Assembly (NCBI GenBank): GCA_963725175.1
Contig: CAVRXH010000006.1
Coordinates: forward strand, 1,054,001-1,118,000
Length of the DNA stretch: 64,000 nt
DNA from: DASUBV01 sp963725175
GTDB taxonomy: Bacteria > Actinomycetota > Actinomycetes > Streptosporangiales > Streptosporangiaceae
Direction of reading: 5' to 3'
Part shown: positions 1 through 10,119 of the stretch, in pieces
Position numbering within the stretch: position 1 is the first letter of the stretch
Layout: every line of letters begins with the position of its first letter
Notes under the pieces: model-generated
Database searches by the model: none
Told to the model about the DNA's origin: nothing
The model's input: only the letters and a program-made list of their open reading frames with translations
Position numbers and translations under genes: made by a program

Positions 1-1
1 C

Positions 2-775
2 GGGCCGCCGATCGGCGGCGCGCTGTTCGGCGTAGCCAGGTTCCTGCCGTTCGCCTGCGACTCCGGCTCGTTCGGCATCATCGCGCTCGCCGCGGCGCTG
101 CTGCGCCGGCCACTCGACCCGCCGCCGGCGCCGGCCGGCGCGGTCCAGGCGCCGTTAAGGCAGCGGGTCACCGAGGGGCTGCGGTTCATCCTGGGCCAGC
201 CGTTCCTGCGGATGTTCGTGATCTGGGCGACGGCGGTCAACGCGCTGGTCGCCGGGGTCCGGCTAACCGTCATCGTGCTGGCGCAGCGGCGCGGTGCCAC
301 GCCGGTGGAGATCGGCACGCTGTTCACCATCAGCGCGGGCTGCGGGCTGGCCGGGGCGCTGGTCTCGGTCCGGCTGACCAGACTGCTCAGCGGCCGCTCG
401 CTGACGCTGATCTCGGCGTGGATGTTCCCGCTGTGCGCCGTCGGCATGGTGCTGTCCCCGTCGGTCTGGCTGATCGCGCTGATGGCCGGCCTGACCGGGT
501 TCGCGATCATGCCGGTGAACGTGATCCTGACCGCGCACGCGGCCCGGATCACCCCGGACAACATGCAGGCGCAGAGCGGCAACGCGATGCAGCTCTGCTA
601 CTCCAGCCTGACCTGGATCGCGCCGACGGCGTTCGGCGCGCTCAGCGACGCGTTCGGCCCGGAGGCGGCGCTGCTGGTGGCGGCGGTGGCGTATGCGCTG
701 ACGGCGATCTACCTTCAGTTCCACCGGGAGCTGCGGACCCTCAGCAAGAACTCGCCGCCCAGCGCGGTCGCGTGA
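2..775 (+). CDS. MFS transporter, 5' truncated by window edge
   Basis: The reading frame is open from the first bases, so this is the C-terminal part (about 257 residues) of a longer protein whose start lies outside the window. The visible part has several long hydrophobic helices separated by short basic loops. An early Gly-Pro-Pro-Ile-Gly-Gly segment is typical of the MFS_3 / EntS-like branch of the major facilitator superfamily. Such proteins export small molecules or siderophores by proton antiport. It is followed by the sulfotransferase on the same strand. Export of the product of the nearby biosynthetic region is possible but not shown. Family call is fairly secure; substrate unknown. 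Confidence 0.75.
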   Translation, partial: GPPIGGALFGVARFLPFACDSGSFGIIALAAALLRRPLDPPPAPAGAVQAPLRQRVTEGLRFILGQPFLRMFVIWATAVNALVAGVRLTVIVLAQRRGATPVEIGTLFTISAGCGLAGALVSVRLTRLLSGRSLTLISAWMFPLCAVGMVLSPSVWLIALMAGLTGFAIMPVNVILTAHAARITPDNMQAQSGNAMQLCYSSLTWIAPTAFGALSDAFGPEAALLVAAVAYALTAIYLQFHRELRTLSKNSPPSAVA

Positions 776-824
776 TGCCCGTGCCAGGCCCGCCCCCGCC
801 CCCGCCCGCGCAGGAGGCCAGCGA

Positions 825-1880
825 GTGAACCTCACCTTCGTCGTCAGCACCGGCCGGGCCGGCTCGACGCTGCTGTCGCGGATGCTGCACGAGCATCCGG
901 AGGTGCTGAGCGTCAGCGAGTTCTTCGCGGTGCTCCAGGGCGTGCTGCGACGCAACGCCTACCCCGGCGGCGAGCTGGACGGCGCCGCGCTGTGGAAGCT
1001 GGTCAGCGCGCCGGATCCGATCGCGGACGCGCTGGTCCGCGACGGGCTGGCCTCGCCGGAGATGTTCTACCCCTACGCCACCGGGCGGTACCGGCCGCAG
1101 GCCGGCATCCCGGTGATCTGCCACAGCACCCTCTCGCTGCTCAGCGAGGACCCGGACGGGCTGCTCGATGTTCTGGCGGCGGAGCTGCCCGGCTGGCCCC
1201 GGCGCAGCGCGGCCGACCAGTACCGCGCCCTGTTCGCCTTCCTGGCCGGGCACCTGGGCCGCCCGGTGGTGGTGGAGCGCTCCGGGGGCTCGCTGATCCT
1301 GGTCCGGCTGCTGCGCCGGGAGTTCCCCGAAGCCCGGTTCGTGCACATGCACAGGGACGGTCCTGACTGCGCGCTGTCGATGAGCAAGTTCCCGATGTTC
1401 CGGCTGGGCATCGTGACCCTGCGCGCCGCGCTGGCCGCCGGGCTGCCCGCCGGATCCACCTTGGCGCAGATCCAGGCCGCGCTGCCGGACGCCTATGCCG
1501 GGGTGCTGTCGCCGCCGTATGACCTCACCGGCCTGGGGGGCCTGGACATCGCGCCCTCGGTGTTCGGCGGCGTCTGGTCGGACATGGTTACCGGCGGCAT
1601 GGAGGCGCTGGCCGGACTGCCGACAGGGACCTGGTCGATGCTGGCCTACGAGGACCTGCTGGCCGACCCGGCCGCCGAGCTGAGGCGGCTAGCGGAGTTC
1701 ATCGGGGTGGAGGCCACGCCGGGCTGGCTGGCCAGCGCCGGCGCGATGGCCGACCCGGTCCGGGCAGGTGCCGCGGCCCGGCTGGGCCCGGCGGAGCTGG
1801 CCCGGCTGCGCGACGCCTGCGCGCCCGGCATGGCCGCCATCCAGGCCTGGCAGGCGAAGGCGGCCCCGGCGGCGGGCTGA
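825..1880 (+). CDS. Sulfotransferase-family protein (P-loop, PAPS-type)
   Basis: 351 residues from a GTG start preceded by AGGAGG-like bases at about 812-817. The N-terminus carries STGRAGSTLLSRMLH, the 5'-phosphosulfate-binding P-loop of the sulfotransferase superfamily. A later FVHMHRDGPDCALSMSKF segment matches the 3'-phosphate-binding strand/helix (R..D...S). A C-terminal acidic LAYEDLLADP motif is usual in this family. Expected role: transfer of sulfate from PAPS to a hydroxyl or amine of a small molecule or carbohydrate. It follows the MFS gene by 49 bp and could be the left edge of the biosynthetic region. Acceptor not predictable. Confidence 0.8.
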   Translation: MNLTFVVSTGRAGSTLLSRMLHEHPEVLSVSEFFAVLQGVLRRNAYPGGELDGAALWKLVSAPDPIADALVRDGLASPEMFYPYATGRYRPQAGIPVICHSTLSLLSEDPDGLLDVLAAELPGWPRRSAADQYRALFAFLAGHLGRPVVVERSGGSLILVRLLRREFPEARFVHMHRDGPDCALSMSKFPMFRLGIVTLRAALAAGLPAGSTLAQIQAALPDAYAGVLSPPYDLTGLGGLDIAPSVFGGVWSDMVTGGMEALAGLPTGTWSMLAYEDLLADPAAELRRLAEFIGVEATPGWLASAGAMADPVRAGAAARLGPAELARLRDACAPGMAAIQAWQAKAAPAAG

Positions 1881-2088
1881 CCCGGCGCGCGCTAGGCGAC
1901 TCTGCCTCGCGGCCGCCCGGCACCCGGTGGGCGGCTCCGGTGAGCTGCGGTAGATCCGGGCATGCGCAGGCGAGCCTGGCCCGGCGTTCCTCTTATCGAA
2001 CTTGTTGTCGATCTTGTGGCCAGAATGTCAGACCTTCTCGATACTGTTAGCCATAGCAGGAAACGACCGCGGGACGGGAGGTGACCAG

Positions 2089-4985
2089 GTGCCAGACCAC
2101 CAGCCGCAGCAGCCGCCGAGCGAGGACCGGCCGGCCAGCGAGCCCGAATGGCTCGATGACGAGGACGAGCTGGATGGCGTGGTCCTGGTGCCGGGCAGCG
2201 AGCCGGTTCCCGCCGACCGGGTACTGCTGCCCGAGCCTGCCGGTCCTGGCGGTGGTCTGGGCGGCGGGTTGTGCTGGTCGTCTGGCGTGGACCTGGGCGC
2301 GATCCTGGCGGCAGCCGCGAAGGGCACGCCCGGCCCCGGCGCCGGGCAGGGCACGCTGGCCGGGCCGCCCGGCCCGGGCCCGGATCCGCCGGCGGCAGCC
2401 CCGGCCCTGGCGGTGTGCTGCATCCTGATGAGGGCGGCCTGGGGCTGGACGTGGTGGCGGAGTACCTGCCCGGCAGCGCGGGCCTGGCCGCGTGGCTGGA
2501 CCAGCGCGACCCCGCCGGCACCAGCGACTACGACCTGCCCGCCGTCGCCGCCGGATGGCGCAGAGTCGCCGCCTGGGCACAAGCCCGCGAGTTCGCCGCC
2601 ATCGCCCAGATCGCCGCACGGTCTGCGGCCCGGAACGAGAAGGCCGGCCTGGAGGAAGACGGCCGGCCCTCAGCGGTCACTCCGGACGCCGCCGCGCAGG
2701 TGGGCCTGGCCCTGGCCCTGTCGCCAGGGACGGCGGAGCGGTGGACCGGGCAGGCCGTCACTCTCACCTGGCGGCTGCCCGCTACGGGTGCGGCGCTGGC
2801 GGCGGGGGAGGTTGATGCTTACCGGGCGCGGCTGATCATCGAGGCGACCAGCCTCCTGGAGGAGGACACCGCCCGCCGCGTCGAGAACGACGTCCTGCCC
2901 GGCGCGGGAGAGCTGACTTACGCCCAGCTCCGCGCCCGGCTCCGCAAGGCCGTCATCATCGCTGACCCCGAGGGTGCCGAGGACCGCCGCAAGGCGGCTG
3001 AACGGCGGGCTCGGGTCAGCCTGTATCCCGATGATGACGGGACCGCGACGCTGACCGGGACGAGCCTTCCGGCTCCGCACGCGGCGGCGGCCATGGCCCG
3101 GATCACCGCCCTGGCCCGCGCCCTGAAGGCCTCGGGAGCCGGCGGTGGCACTGACCTGCTCCGCGCCCACATCTACCTCGGCCTGCTCCTGGGCACCCTC
3201 CCCCCGATCCCCCCGCCAGCCGACGGCGGCCAGCCCAGCGAACCAACAGACGACGACCCGCCACCAGACGACCCGCCCGGCGACGGGCGCGGCGGCCGGC
3301 CGCCGCGCGGGGGCCAGCCACCCAGCGGGCCGGCACCACGCCGCGCCCGGTCATCCCGCAGCACGGCACCACACCGAGACGAGCCCGCCGGCGCAGCGGC
3401 CGGCGACCAGCCGCCCGACGCCCCGCTACCCGGCAGCCAGCGCGGCGACGACAAGGCCCCGGCCCCAGATCACGGCCCGCCACACACGAGCCCGCCCAGC
3501 TCGGGACCGCCCAGCTCGGGACCGCCCCACTCGGGACCGCCCCCAGGGCCACCCGATCCGAGGCCGCCGGCCTCCCGCCCACCCGGGCCATGGCCACCAG
3601 GCACCGACCCGCCCGGCGGCCATCCCCCAGATCCCGGACCACCAGGTCCCGAGCCACGCGCAACCGCGCCACCAGGCATCAGCCCGGCACCCGACACCTC
3701 ACCCGGCTCCGCCGCGCCTGGCAGCACCCTGCCCAATCCCGGCCCGCCCGCCGGCGGCATGCCCGGTGACGACGGCAGCGTGCATGACCCCTGGCCCGAG
3801 GTGCCGCCGCTCACCGACCCCGACGCACCCCACCCCGACGACAGCCACGCCGGCCCGCCGCCCGAGCCTGACGACGACGACCGGCTCCGCTACGGCGAGG
3901 ACCCCCTCGATCTCCCCGACACCGGCCCGCTACCCGCCTGGCCCTCCATCCCCGGCACCACCGGCACCCGCCCGCTCCCCGCCACCAGCGCCAGCGCCGC
4001 CAGCGGGCCCGCGCGCGACGCCACCAGCACGGACGAGGCCGCCACGACCAGCGGCACAGACCAGACCCGCGCGCCCGGCAGCACCGGCAGCGCAGGCAGG
4101 AACGGCAGCGCAGGCAGGACTGGCAGCCCAGGCAGCACCGACAGCGCAGGCGGGGTCAGCGCACCCGGTTCCGCGACTGGTGACGGCACGGCCGCCAGCC
4201 CCGCGAGCACGGGACAGCCGGGGGCCGGGATGCTGGACCTGACCCTGTCCTGGGCCACCCTCACCGGGTCCTCAGCGCCGGGGACGCTCGGCCGGATCGG
4301 GCCGGTCACCGCCACCCAGGCCCGCGCCATCGCCGCCACCGCCAGCATGACGCCCGGCACCCGGTGGCGCATCATCCTCACCGACCACCACGGCCACGCC
4401 ATCACGACCGCTGCCATCCCCCGGCGCCTGACACCCGCTGCTCGGGCCGGGACAGCCGGCCACCGGGCCGGCGGCCCGATGCTGCCCCTGACCGGACCAG
4501 GCACCAGCCTCACCGGACGAGTCTCCGTCACCATCCCCGCCGCTGCCCTGGACCACATCAGCGCCGCCGAGCTCGCCGGCACCAGCACCCGCGCCGCGAT
4601 CCTCCGCGCCGCCGCCAAAGCCGCCGCAAAGATCCGCCGGCAGGCTGCCGCCGACCAGGACGCCGACTCAGGCTGCGCGCACACTGCTGCCTCGCCCGCC
4701 TACCGGCCCCCGGCCACCATCCGGGACCTCATCGAGGCCCGGGACCAGACCTGCCGGTTCCCCGGCTGCCGACAGCCAGCCTGGCGAGGAGACCTCGACC
4801 ACACCACCCCCTACCACCGCGGCGGGCTGACCTGCCCCTGCAACCTCGGGCCCCTCTGCCGGCGACACCACCGACTCAAGCAGCAACACCACTGGACACT
4901 CACCCAGACCCAGCCCGGCACCTTCCACTGGAAGACACCCGCCGGACGAATACACACCACCACCGCACACCAGCACTCGCGTTAG
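2089..4985 (+). CDS. DUF222 / HNH-endonuclease protein (13E12-like) with apparent frameshift near 2400
   Basis: A GTG at 2089 with GGGAGGTGA just upstream opens a frame rich in Asp/Glu and Gly/Pro. The frame stays codon-like (G/C at third positions) until about 2400. The DUF222 region and everything after it lie in another frame, open from a GTG at 2271 to 4985, so a one-base indel near 2390-2410 is likely. In the second frame: DUF222 helical region (about 2440-3190), a long Pro/Gly/Ser/Ala-rich low-complexity linker (3190-4250), then a C-terminal HNH domain with CRFPGCRQPAW, DLDHTTPYHRGG and the CNLGPLCRRHH zinc/HNH core. These proteins are common, often multicopy, in actinobacteria; function unclear. 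If 2271 is the real start, the protein is 904 residues. Confidence 0.7.
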
Positions 4986-5138
4986 ATGACCGAGCCCACC
5001 GGTCCTCAGCGGCCGCGGGCGGCCAGGAAGCGCTTAACCAGCCCGCTGCCCAGCCCTCCGGACAGCGAGCGCGCCCACGCCCAATCGGGCTCAGTCATCT
5101 AGCCCGGCGCGCATCGCTCCGGCGCAGGCCGGGCGGCG

Positions 5139-6338
5139 CTACCAGGTCACCGGGAGGCTGTGCAGCGCTCGGACCAGGGTGTCCTGGGTGTAGCTCAGCT
5201 TGGCGGGGTCCACCGCGAGCCGCAGGCCAGGCAGCCGCGCGGCGACCGCGCCTAGGGCGACCTGGAGCTCGACCCGCGCCAGTGGGGCGCCCACGCAGAA
5301 ATGCGGGCCGGCGCCGAAGGTCAGGTGCGGGTTGGGTGACCGGCGCAGGTCGAACCCGCCGGGATCGGCGAACTTGGCCGGGTCCCGGTTCGCCGACGGG
5401 ATGGACACCTGGACCGCGTGGCCGCACGGCACCGTGCCCGACGGCAGCGCCACCTCCTGCGCGGCGACCCGCAGGAAGGCGCCCTCGCTGGCTACCTCGT
5501 AGCGCAGGATCTCCTCGACCGCGGTCTCCGCCAGGGCGGGTTCGGCGCACAGCGCCGCCCACCGCGACGGCTCCCGCAGTAGCGTGGCGATGCCCCTGGC
5601 CAGGATCGCCGAGGTGTTCTCCTGGCCGCCGATGAACAGCGCGGAGATCATCTGGTACAGCTCGGCCTCGCTGAGCGCGCCGTCGTCCGCCGCGGCGATC
5701 AGCTCGTCGGCCAGGCCCGAGCGCGGGTGCTGCCTGCGGTCGGCGACCAGGCCCTTGACGTAGCCGAAGAACGCCCCGCCCGCGGTCAGCCGGTCGGCCG
5801 CGGATACCTCGGAGGTGGCGAAGAAGATGCCGGTCCAGCTGATCAGCTTGCCGGTGTCGGCCTCGGGCACGTCGAGCAGTTCGCACATCACCCGGATCGG
5901 CAGCAGCCGCGCGTAGTCGGCGACCAGGTCGGCGGGCGGACCCGCGGCCGCGATCTGGTCCAGCAGGCTGGCGGTGATCCGCTCGGTGGCTGGCCGCCAG
6001 GCGGCGGCCCGGCCGGGCCGGAACGCGGCCTGCACGGTCCGGCGCAGCCGGGTGTGCTCGGGCGGATCCAGGTTCACGATGGCATCGGGGTTGGTCGACA
6101 TGTCGTCGCCCGCGACCATCCGGGGCGCGCCCGGGTAGCGGAAGTTCCGGCTGAACCGCCGGTCCTTCAGCACCTGGTCGACCTCACCGTGACCGCGCAC
6201 AAACCAGGCCAGGTCGCCGCTGGGCAGCCGGATCTGGCCATGCGGGCAGCCGGGGGCGCGCTCGTACAGCCGGGTCGGCGTGCCGTGGTCACCGGGGAGC
6301 AGGCGGAACGGGAATGCCTCTGGTGCGGTGTCCGCCAT
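5139..6338 (-). CDS. Cytochrome P450
   Basis: 399 residues, normal length for a soluble bacterial class I P450. Visible motifs: I-helix GGQENT (in place of the common AGxDTT), K-helix EEILRYE giving ExxR, and the heme-thiolate loop FGAGPHFCVGAPLAR with the axial Cys. Start ATG at 6338 has AAAGGGGA upstream. It is divergent from a second P450 (start 6600). It needs external ferredoxin and reductase; none is seen here. Expected to hydroxylate or otherwise oxidise a small-molecule, carrier-bound or peptide substrate of the cluster. Substrate unknown. Confidence 0.92.
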   Translation of the reverse strand: MADTAPEAFPFRLLPGDHGTPTRLYERAPGCPHGQIRLPSGDLAWFVRGHGEVDQVLKDRRFSRNFRYPGAPRMVAGDDMSTNPDAIVNLDPPEHTRLRRTVQAAFRPGRAAAWRPATERITASLLDQIAAAGPPADLVADYARLLPIRVMCELLDVPEADTGKLISWTGIFFATSEVSAADRLTAGGAFFGYVKGLVADRRQHPRSGLADELIAAADDGALSEAELYQMISALFIGGQENTSAILARGIATLLREPSRWAALCAEPALAETAVEEILRYEVASEGAFLRVAAQEVALPSGTVPCGHAVQVSIPSANRDPAKFADPGGFDLRRSPNPHLTFGAGPHFCVGAPLARVELQVALGAVAARLPGLRLAVDPAKLSYTQDTLVRALHSLPVTW

Positions 6339-6599
6339 CGCCGCCTGGTCCCCTTTCCTGGGCCGCCTCCCGCCCCTAAATGTCCCAGACGGCAGCCCGG
6401 GTGACTAGGCCGCGCGGACGTGGCTGTGACTGATGATGCTCATGCCTGAGTATTAACCCTGCTGTCGTATTTTCCGGCCCGGCAGGAATGGCACTGACCG
6501 CCCGCTTCTCAAGGACAGGCCGCGTGCCTACCATGACGGCGCGGGCGTTTGCCCGCGGCGGCGCGGGCGCCAGGCCCGGCGGCGGAAGGACCCTCCTGC

Positions 6600-7901
6600 A
6601 TGAGCACAGCGCAGCCCGCCCCGCCCACCGGCGGCCCCGTCCCCGAGAGCACCATTCCCGAGAGCACTGTCCCCGAGAGCACTGTCCCCGAGAGCACCGT
6701 TCCCGACGGTGCCGCGCTGCTGCGCGGCCTGGCCGGCTCGGGCGGCAGCGCCGATCCGTACCCGGTCTACGCGCGGCTGCGCGAGCTTGGCCCGGTGACC
6801 TTCGCCAGGGCCATCTTCCTGACCAGCTACGACGACTGCTCCGCGCTGCTGCGCGACCCGCAGGTGCTGTCCCAGAGCCCGGACTGGTGCGACCGGGTGA
6901 CGCCTGGCTGGCGCGCGCACCCGGCCAAGATCGCCACCTTCGAGACCATGCTGTTCCGCGATCCCCCCGACCACACCAGGCTGCGGCGGCTGATCGGCGC
7001 GGCGTTCACGCCGCGCGCGGCGCAGCGGGCCCGCGACGACGTGGTCACCCTGGTCGACCGCGCGCTTGGCCGGCTCGCCGACTCGGGGGCCGACGGCTCC
7101 GCGGTGGACCTGCAGGAGGTGCTGGCGGGCACGCTGCCCATCGCGGTGATCGCCGGCCTGGTCGGGGTGCCGGAATCGGACTGGCCGCTGCTGCGCGCGC
7201 AGATGTCCGCGCTGCTCGCCCTGGTCGAGCTGGTGGTCAGCGACGCCGCCCTGGCCAGGGCGGATGCCGCGGCGGTGACCCTGCGCGACTACTTCGCCGG
7301 GCTGGCCGCCAGCAGGGCCAGCGAGCCGCGCGATGACCTGGCTACCGAGCTGGTGGCCGCGCACCAGGCGGGCGCCTGCACCAGGGAGGAACTGCTGCAG
7401 ACGCTCACGTTCGTCTTCATGGCCGGCGTGGACACGATGACGAACCTGCTCGCCAACGCCACCAGCGCCCTGCTCGCCCACCCGGAGCAGGCGGCGCTGC
7501 TGCGCGCCAGGCCGGAGCTGGCCGCCAGCGCGGCGGAGGAGGTGCTGCGCTACGACCCGCCGATCCAGTTCGTCGGCCGGGCGGCCGGCCCGGCGACGCG
7601 GCTGCACGGCGAGCGGCTGGCGCCCGACCAGCTCGTGGTGGCCATCCTCGGCGCGGCCAACAGGGACCCGGCCAGGTTTCCCGACCCGGACGCCTTCGAC
7701 ATCACCCGCTCGGGACCGACCGTGCTGTCCTTCGGCGGCGGCCTGCACTACTGCCTCGGCGCGCCGCTGGCCCGGCTGGAGGCGGCGGTGTTCGTGACCG
7801 AGCTGGTGCGCCGGTTTCCCCGGCTGCGGCAGGCCGGCGAAGCGCAGCGCACGGGCACGGTTTTCCGGGGCTTCCGGTGCCTGCCCGTAGCCTTGAGCTA
7901 G
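6600..7901 (+). CDS. Cytochrome P450 with N-terminal PESTV repeats
   Basis: 433 residues from ATG 6600, chosen because GGAAGGA lies about 11 bases upstream; an in-frame upstream start at 6549 lacks such a site. Motifs: I-helix AGVDTM, ExxR in EEVLRYDPP, and heme loop FGGGLHYCLGAPLAR. The N-terminus carries four near-identical five-residue PEST(V/I) units encoded by four 15-bp tandem repeats (6642-6701), an odd, probably disordered extension. It is divergent from the 5139-6338 P450 across a 261-bp spacer and precedes the first AMP-ligase. Likely a tailoring oxidase; substrate not predictable. Confidence 0.92.
   Translation: MSTAQPAPPTGGPVPESTIPESTVPESTVPESTVPDGAALLRGLAGSGGSADPYPVYARLRELGPVTFARAIFLTSYDDCSALLRDPQVLSQSPDWCDRVTPGWRAHPAKIATFETMLFRDPPDHTRLRRLIGAAFTPRAAQRARDDVVTLVDRALGRLADSGADGSAVDLQEVLAGTLPIAVIAGLVGVPESDWPLLRAQMSALLALVELVVSDAALARADAAAVTLRDYFAGLAASRASEPRDDLATELVAAHQAGACTREELLQTLTFVFMAGVDTMTNLLANATSALLAHPEQAALLRARPELAASAAEEVLRYDPPIQFVGRAAGPATRLHGERLAPDQLVVAILGAANRDPARFPDPDAFDITRSGPTVLSFGGGLHYCLGAPLARLEAAVFVTELVRRFPRLRQAGEAQRTGTVFRGFRCLPVALS
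6642..6701 (+). repeat. 4 x 15-bp tandem repeat inside P450 N-terminus
   Basis: Four consecutive 15-bp units beginning CCCGAGAGCAC with small third-position differences encode PESTV/PESTI. The unit length is a multiple of three, so copy-number changes would keep the frame and alter only the length of the N-terminal extension. Confidence 0.9.
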
Positions 7902-8040
7902 GTCCCGGTCACATTCTGCTCATCCGCGAAGTAATGCTCCGGGCGTGCTCCAGCTGGTCCCTTGACCCGGTAGCGGCGCTGTGCAACTCTCACGACAAAA
8001 GCGCCCTTCACTAACAATGGCCTGCCTAAGGGATAACAGC

Positions 8041-9474
8041 ATGCCTGACAGTCCGCACGCGCCCGCATCCGGACAAATAGCCACACCCATAGCGGAATGG
8101 CCGGATGCGGAGCTGCTGGCAGGCGATCCCTCGGACATATGCCTGTGGATGGGCGGGCCGGTGACCCGCGCCGAGCTGCGCGAAGCCGTGGACGCCGAGC
8201 ACGGCAGGCTGACCGCGGCCGGGCTGCGCCCCGGCGGCACGGTCAGCCTGCACCTGCCGCCCTCGCTGGCCTACGTAGCCACCCTGCTGGCGGCCTGGCG
8301 GGCCGGCGCCCAGGTGAGCCTGCTTGACCACCGGCTGGCCCGCGCCGAGGTGGACCGGGCGCTTGACCGGCTTACCCCGCAGGTCCTGGTCAGCGTCGCC
8401 AGCTCCGCCAGCCCGCCGATGAGCGGGTACGCGAAGGTCAGCACCGACGTGTCCGCTCGGGACAACGGCGTGCCCGCCGCGACAGCGCACGCGCTGGTCC
8501 AGCTCAGCTCCGGGTCCACCGGGCCGTCCAAGGTCATCGCCAGGACCTCCGCTGACCTGCTGACCGAGCTGGGCCGCTACGAGGTCCTTCCCGAGTACCC
8601 GGCGGCCGGCGAGCGGATCGTGCTGCTCGCCTCGATCGTGCACGTGCTCGGCCTGGTCGGCGGGCTGCTGCACAGCCTGCATGCCGGGGTCCAGCTCGTC
8701 TTCCCCGAGCGGCTGACCGCCGACGGCATCAGGGCGGCGATCACCGCCGCGCCCGAGCCGACCATGGTGCTCGGCGTCCCGTTCCATGCCGAGCTGCTGT
8801 GCGCGGGCGCGAGCAAGGCCCGCGAGCTGCCGAACCTGACCCGCATGGTGGTGGCGGGCGAGCTGGTCAGGCCGTGGGTGCCCGGCGCTTTCCGCGACAT
8901 CTACGGGGTGCCGCTCGGCACCATGTACGGGATGACGGAACTCGGCGTCATCGCTGTCGACCTGGCCGGCGAGCTGGCCCCCTCGGTCGCGCCGGCGCCC
9001 GGCATGCGGGTCCGGCTGAAGGACGGCGAGCTCCAGGTCGCCCAGGCGGCCTCCCCCTACATCGGCCTGATCGACCCCACCCGCTGGTCCGATGGCTGGC
9101 TGAGCACCAGGGACGCCGCCGTCATCGACGAGCAGACCGGGCTGGTCACCATCCGGGGGCGGCTCGACTCGCAGATCGCCATCGGCGGGCTCAAGGTCGA
9201 CCTGACCGAGGTGGAGCAGACGCTATCGGCGCTGCCCCAGGTCAGCGCGGGCGTGATCGCCTTCCACAATCACATCGAGGCTTACCTGGTGCTGGATGGC
9301 GACGCCAGCGTCGCCGACGTCGAGAACGCCCTCGCCGACCAGCTCGCCCCGTTCAAGCGGCCGCGGCGCATCTACGCGCTGCCCGAGCTGCCCAGGACCG
9401 CCACGGGCAAGGTCGTGCGCGACCGCAGCGTGCTGAACGCCGCGGCCAGCGCGGCTCCGGCGGTGGCGCCGTGA
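8041..9474 (+). CDS. AMP-dependent acyl/aryl ligase (ANL superfamily)
   Basis: 477 residues from ATG 8041, with AAGGGAT about 8 bases upstream; a GTG at 7981 would add 20 unconvincing residues. ANL core motifs: A3 SSGSTGPSK (P-loop), A5 YGMTE, A8 RGRLDSQIAIGGLKVD hinge, and A10 with catalytic Lys in PRTATGK. It should activate a carboxylic acid as acyl-AMP and load it on CoA or on the carrier protein encoded 133 bp downstream (9608). It differs clearly from the two paired ligases at 12037 and 20486, so probably activates a different acid. Opens the long plus-strand operon that runs to about 20.4 kb. Confidence 0.88.
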   Translation: MPDSPHAPASGQIATPIAEWPDAELLAGDPSDICLWMGGPVTRAELREAVDAEHGRLTAAGLRPGGTVSLHLPPSLAYVATLLAAWRAGAQVSLLDHRLARAEVDRALDRLTPQVLVSVASSASPPMSGYAKVSTDVSARDNGVPAATAHALVQLSSGSTGPSKVIARTSADLLTELGRYEVLPEYPAAGERIVLLASIVHVLGLVGGLLHSLHAGVQLVFPERLTADGIRAAITAAPEPTMVLGVPFHAELLCAGASKARELPNLTRMVVAGELVRPWVPGAFRDIYGVPLGTMYGMTELGVIAVDLAGELAPSVAPAPGMRVRLKDGELQVAQAASPYIGLIDPTRWSDGWLSTRDAAVIDEQTGLVTIRGRLDSQIAIGGLKVDLTEVEQTLSALPQVSAGVIAFHNHIEAYLVLDGDASVADVENALADQLAPFKRPRRIYALPELPRTATGKVVRDRSVLNAAASAAPAVAP

Positions 9475-9607
9475 CCACAGGGCAGGCGGCGCATGCCACC
9501 TGCCCGGCCCGGCATGTCCGTGTCCCCGATCCCGGCCCCCGGCGGTTTCCCGGCCGCCCGAACGCCTGGATCTTCCCCGCTAGGTATCCGATAGGAGCCC
9601 GTTACAG

Positions 9608-9877
9608 ATGGACGATGAGATCCGCCAGTTCGTCGTCAGTGCACTGAAGGACATGAATTACGACGTCAGCGAGGTCACCGGGGAGACCGACCTGGGTCCA
9701 GCGGGCCTGGACCTTGAATCGCTGGCAGTCGCCGAGCTCGCTGTCCTGGTCGAGGACAGGTTCGGTGTCAAGTTCAGTGACGGCGATGCCGAGCAGCTCG
9801 CGCTCATGACCCTCGATGAGTTCACGACGGAGGTCGCGGGGCGGATGGCTGTCGCGGCCGGAAGCGGCGGCGAATGA
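9608..9877 (+). CDS. Acyl carrier protein
   Basis: 89 residues, typical ACP size and acidity. The phosphopantetheine site is GLDLESLAVAEL with Ser38 as the expected attachment residue. Start ATG 9608 has GATAGGAGCC upstream. Overlaps the next small gene by 4 bp (ATGA), so translation is probably coupled. Closely resembles the carrier encoded at 22138-22404 (shared DMNYD and SSLALAEL-like segments), suggesting two parallel loading sets. It is probably the acceptor of one of the nearby ligases and the substrate of the following ketosynthase. Confidence 0.9.
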   Translation: MDDEIRQFVVSALKDMNYDVSEVTGETDLGPAGLDLESLAVAELAVLVEDRFGVKFSDGDAEQLALMTLDEFTTEVAGRMAVAAGSGGE

Positions 9878-10119
9878 GCCAGGTACAGGCGCCGGACAGG
9901 GACGAGGTCGTCGGCCTGCTGGCCACCATCGGCGACTGCGCGCCCGACCAGGTCGCGGAGCGGATCGGCTCGCTGGAGCTGACCTGGCTGATCACCAGGA
10001 TCGAGGAACTGCACGACGTCACGCTCGATCTGAGCGACGAGGCGCTCGCCGAGATGACCACGGTGACCGGCGCCGTCGCGGCGCTGCGCGCGGCGCTGGC
10101 GGACGCGGGCCATGACTGA
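9874..10119 (+). CDS. Carrier-protein-like small protein
   Basis: 81 residues, acidic and helical. A segment ERIGSLELTWLITRIEE aligns with the helix II start of carrier proteins: GSLEL takes the place of DSLEL, and its Ser is the only candidate phosphopantetheine site. ATGA overlap with the ACP before it and an 8-bp overlap with the ketosynthase after it. May be a second carrier protein or a carrier-derived partner that has lost the canonical Asp. Function is uncertain. Confidence 0.7.
   Translation: MSQVQAPDRDEVVGLLATIGDCAPDQVAERIGSLELTWLITRIEELHDVTLDLSDEALAEMTTVTGAVAALRAALADAGHD

Noticed and set aside
2047..4242. Long overlapping Arg/Pro-rich open frames on both strands across the DUF222 linker
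   Set aside because: They are shadows of a low-complexity, G+C-rich coding region and have no codon-position bias or domain content of their own.
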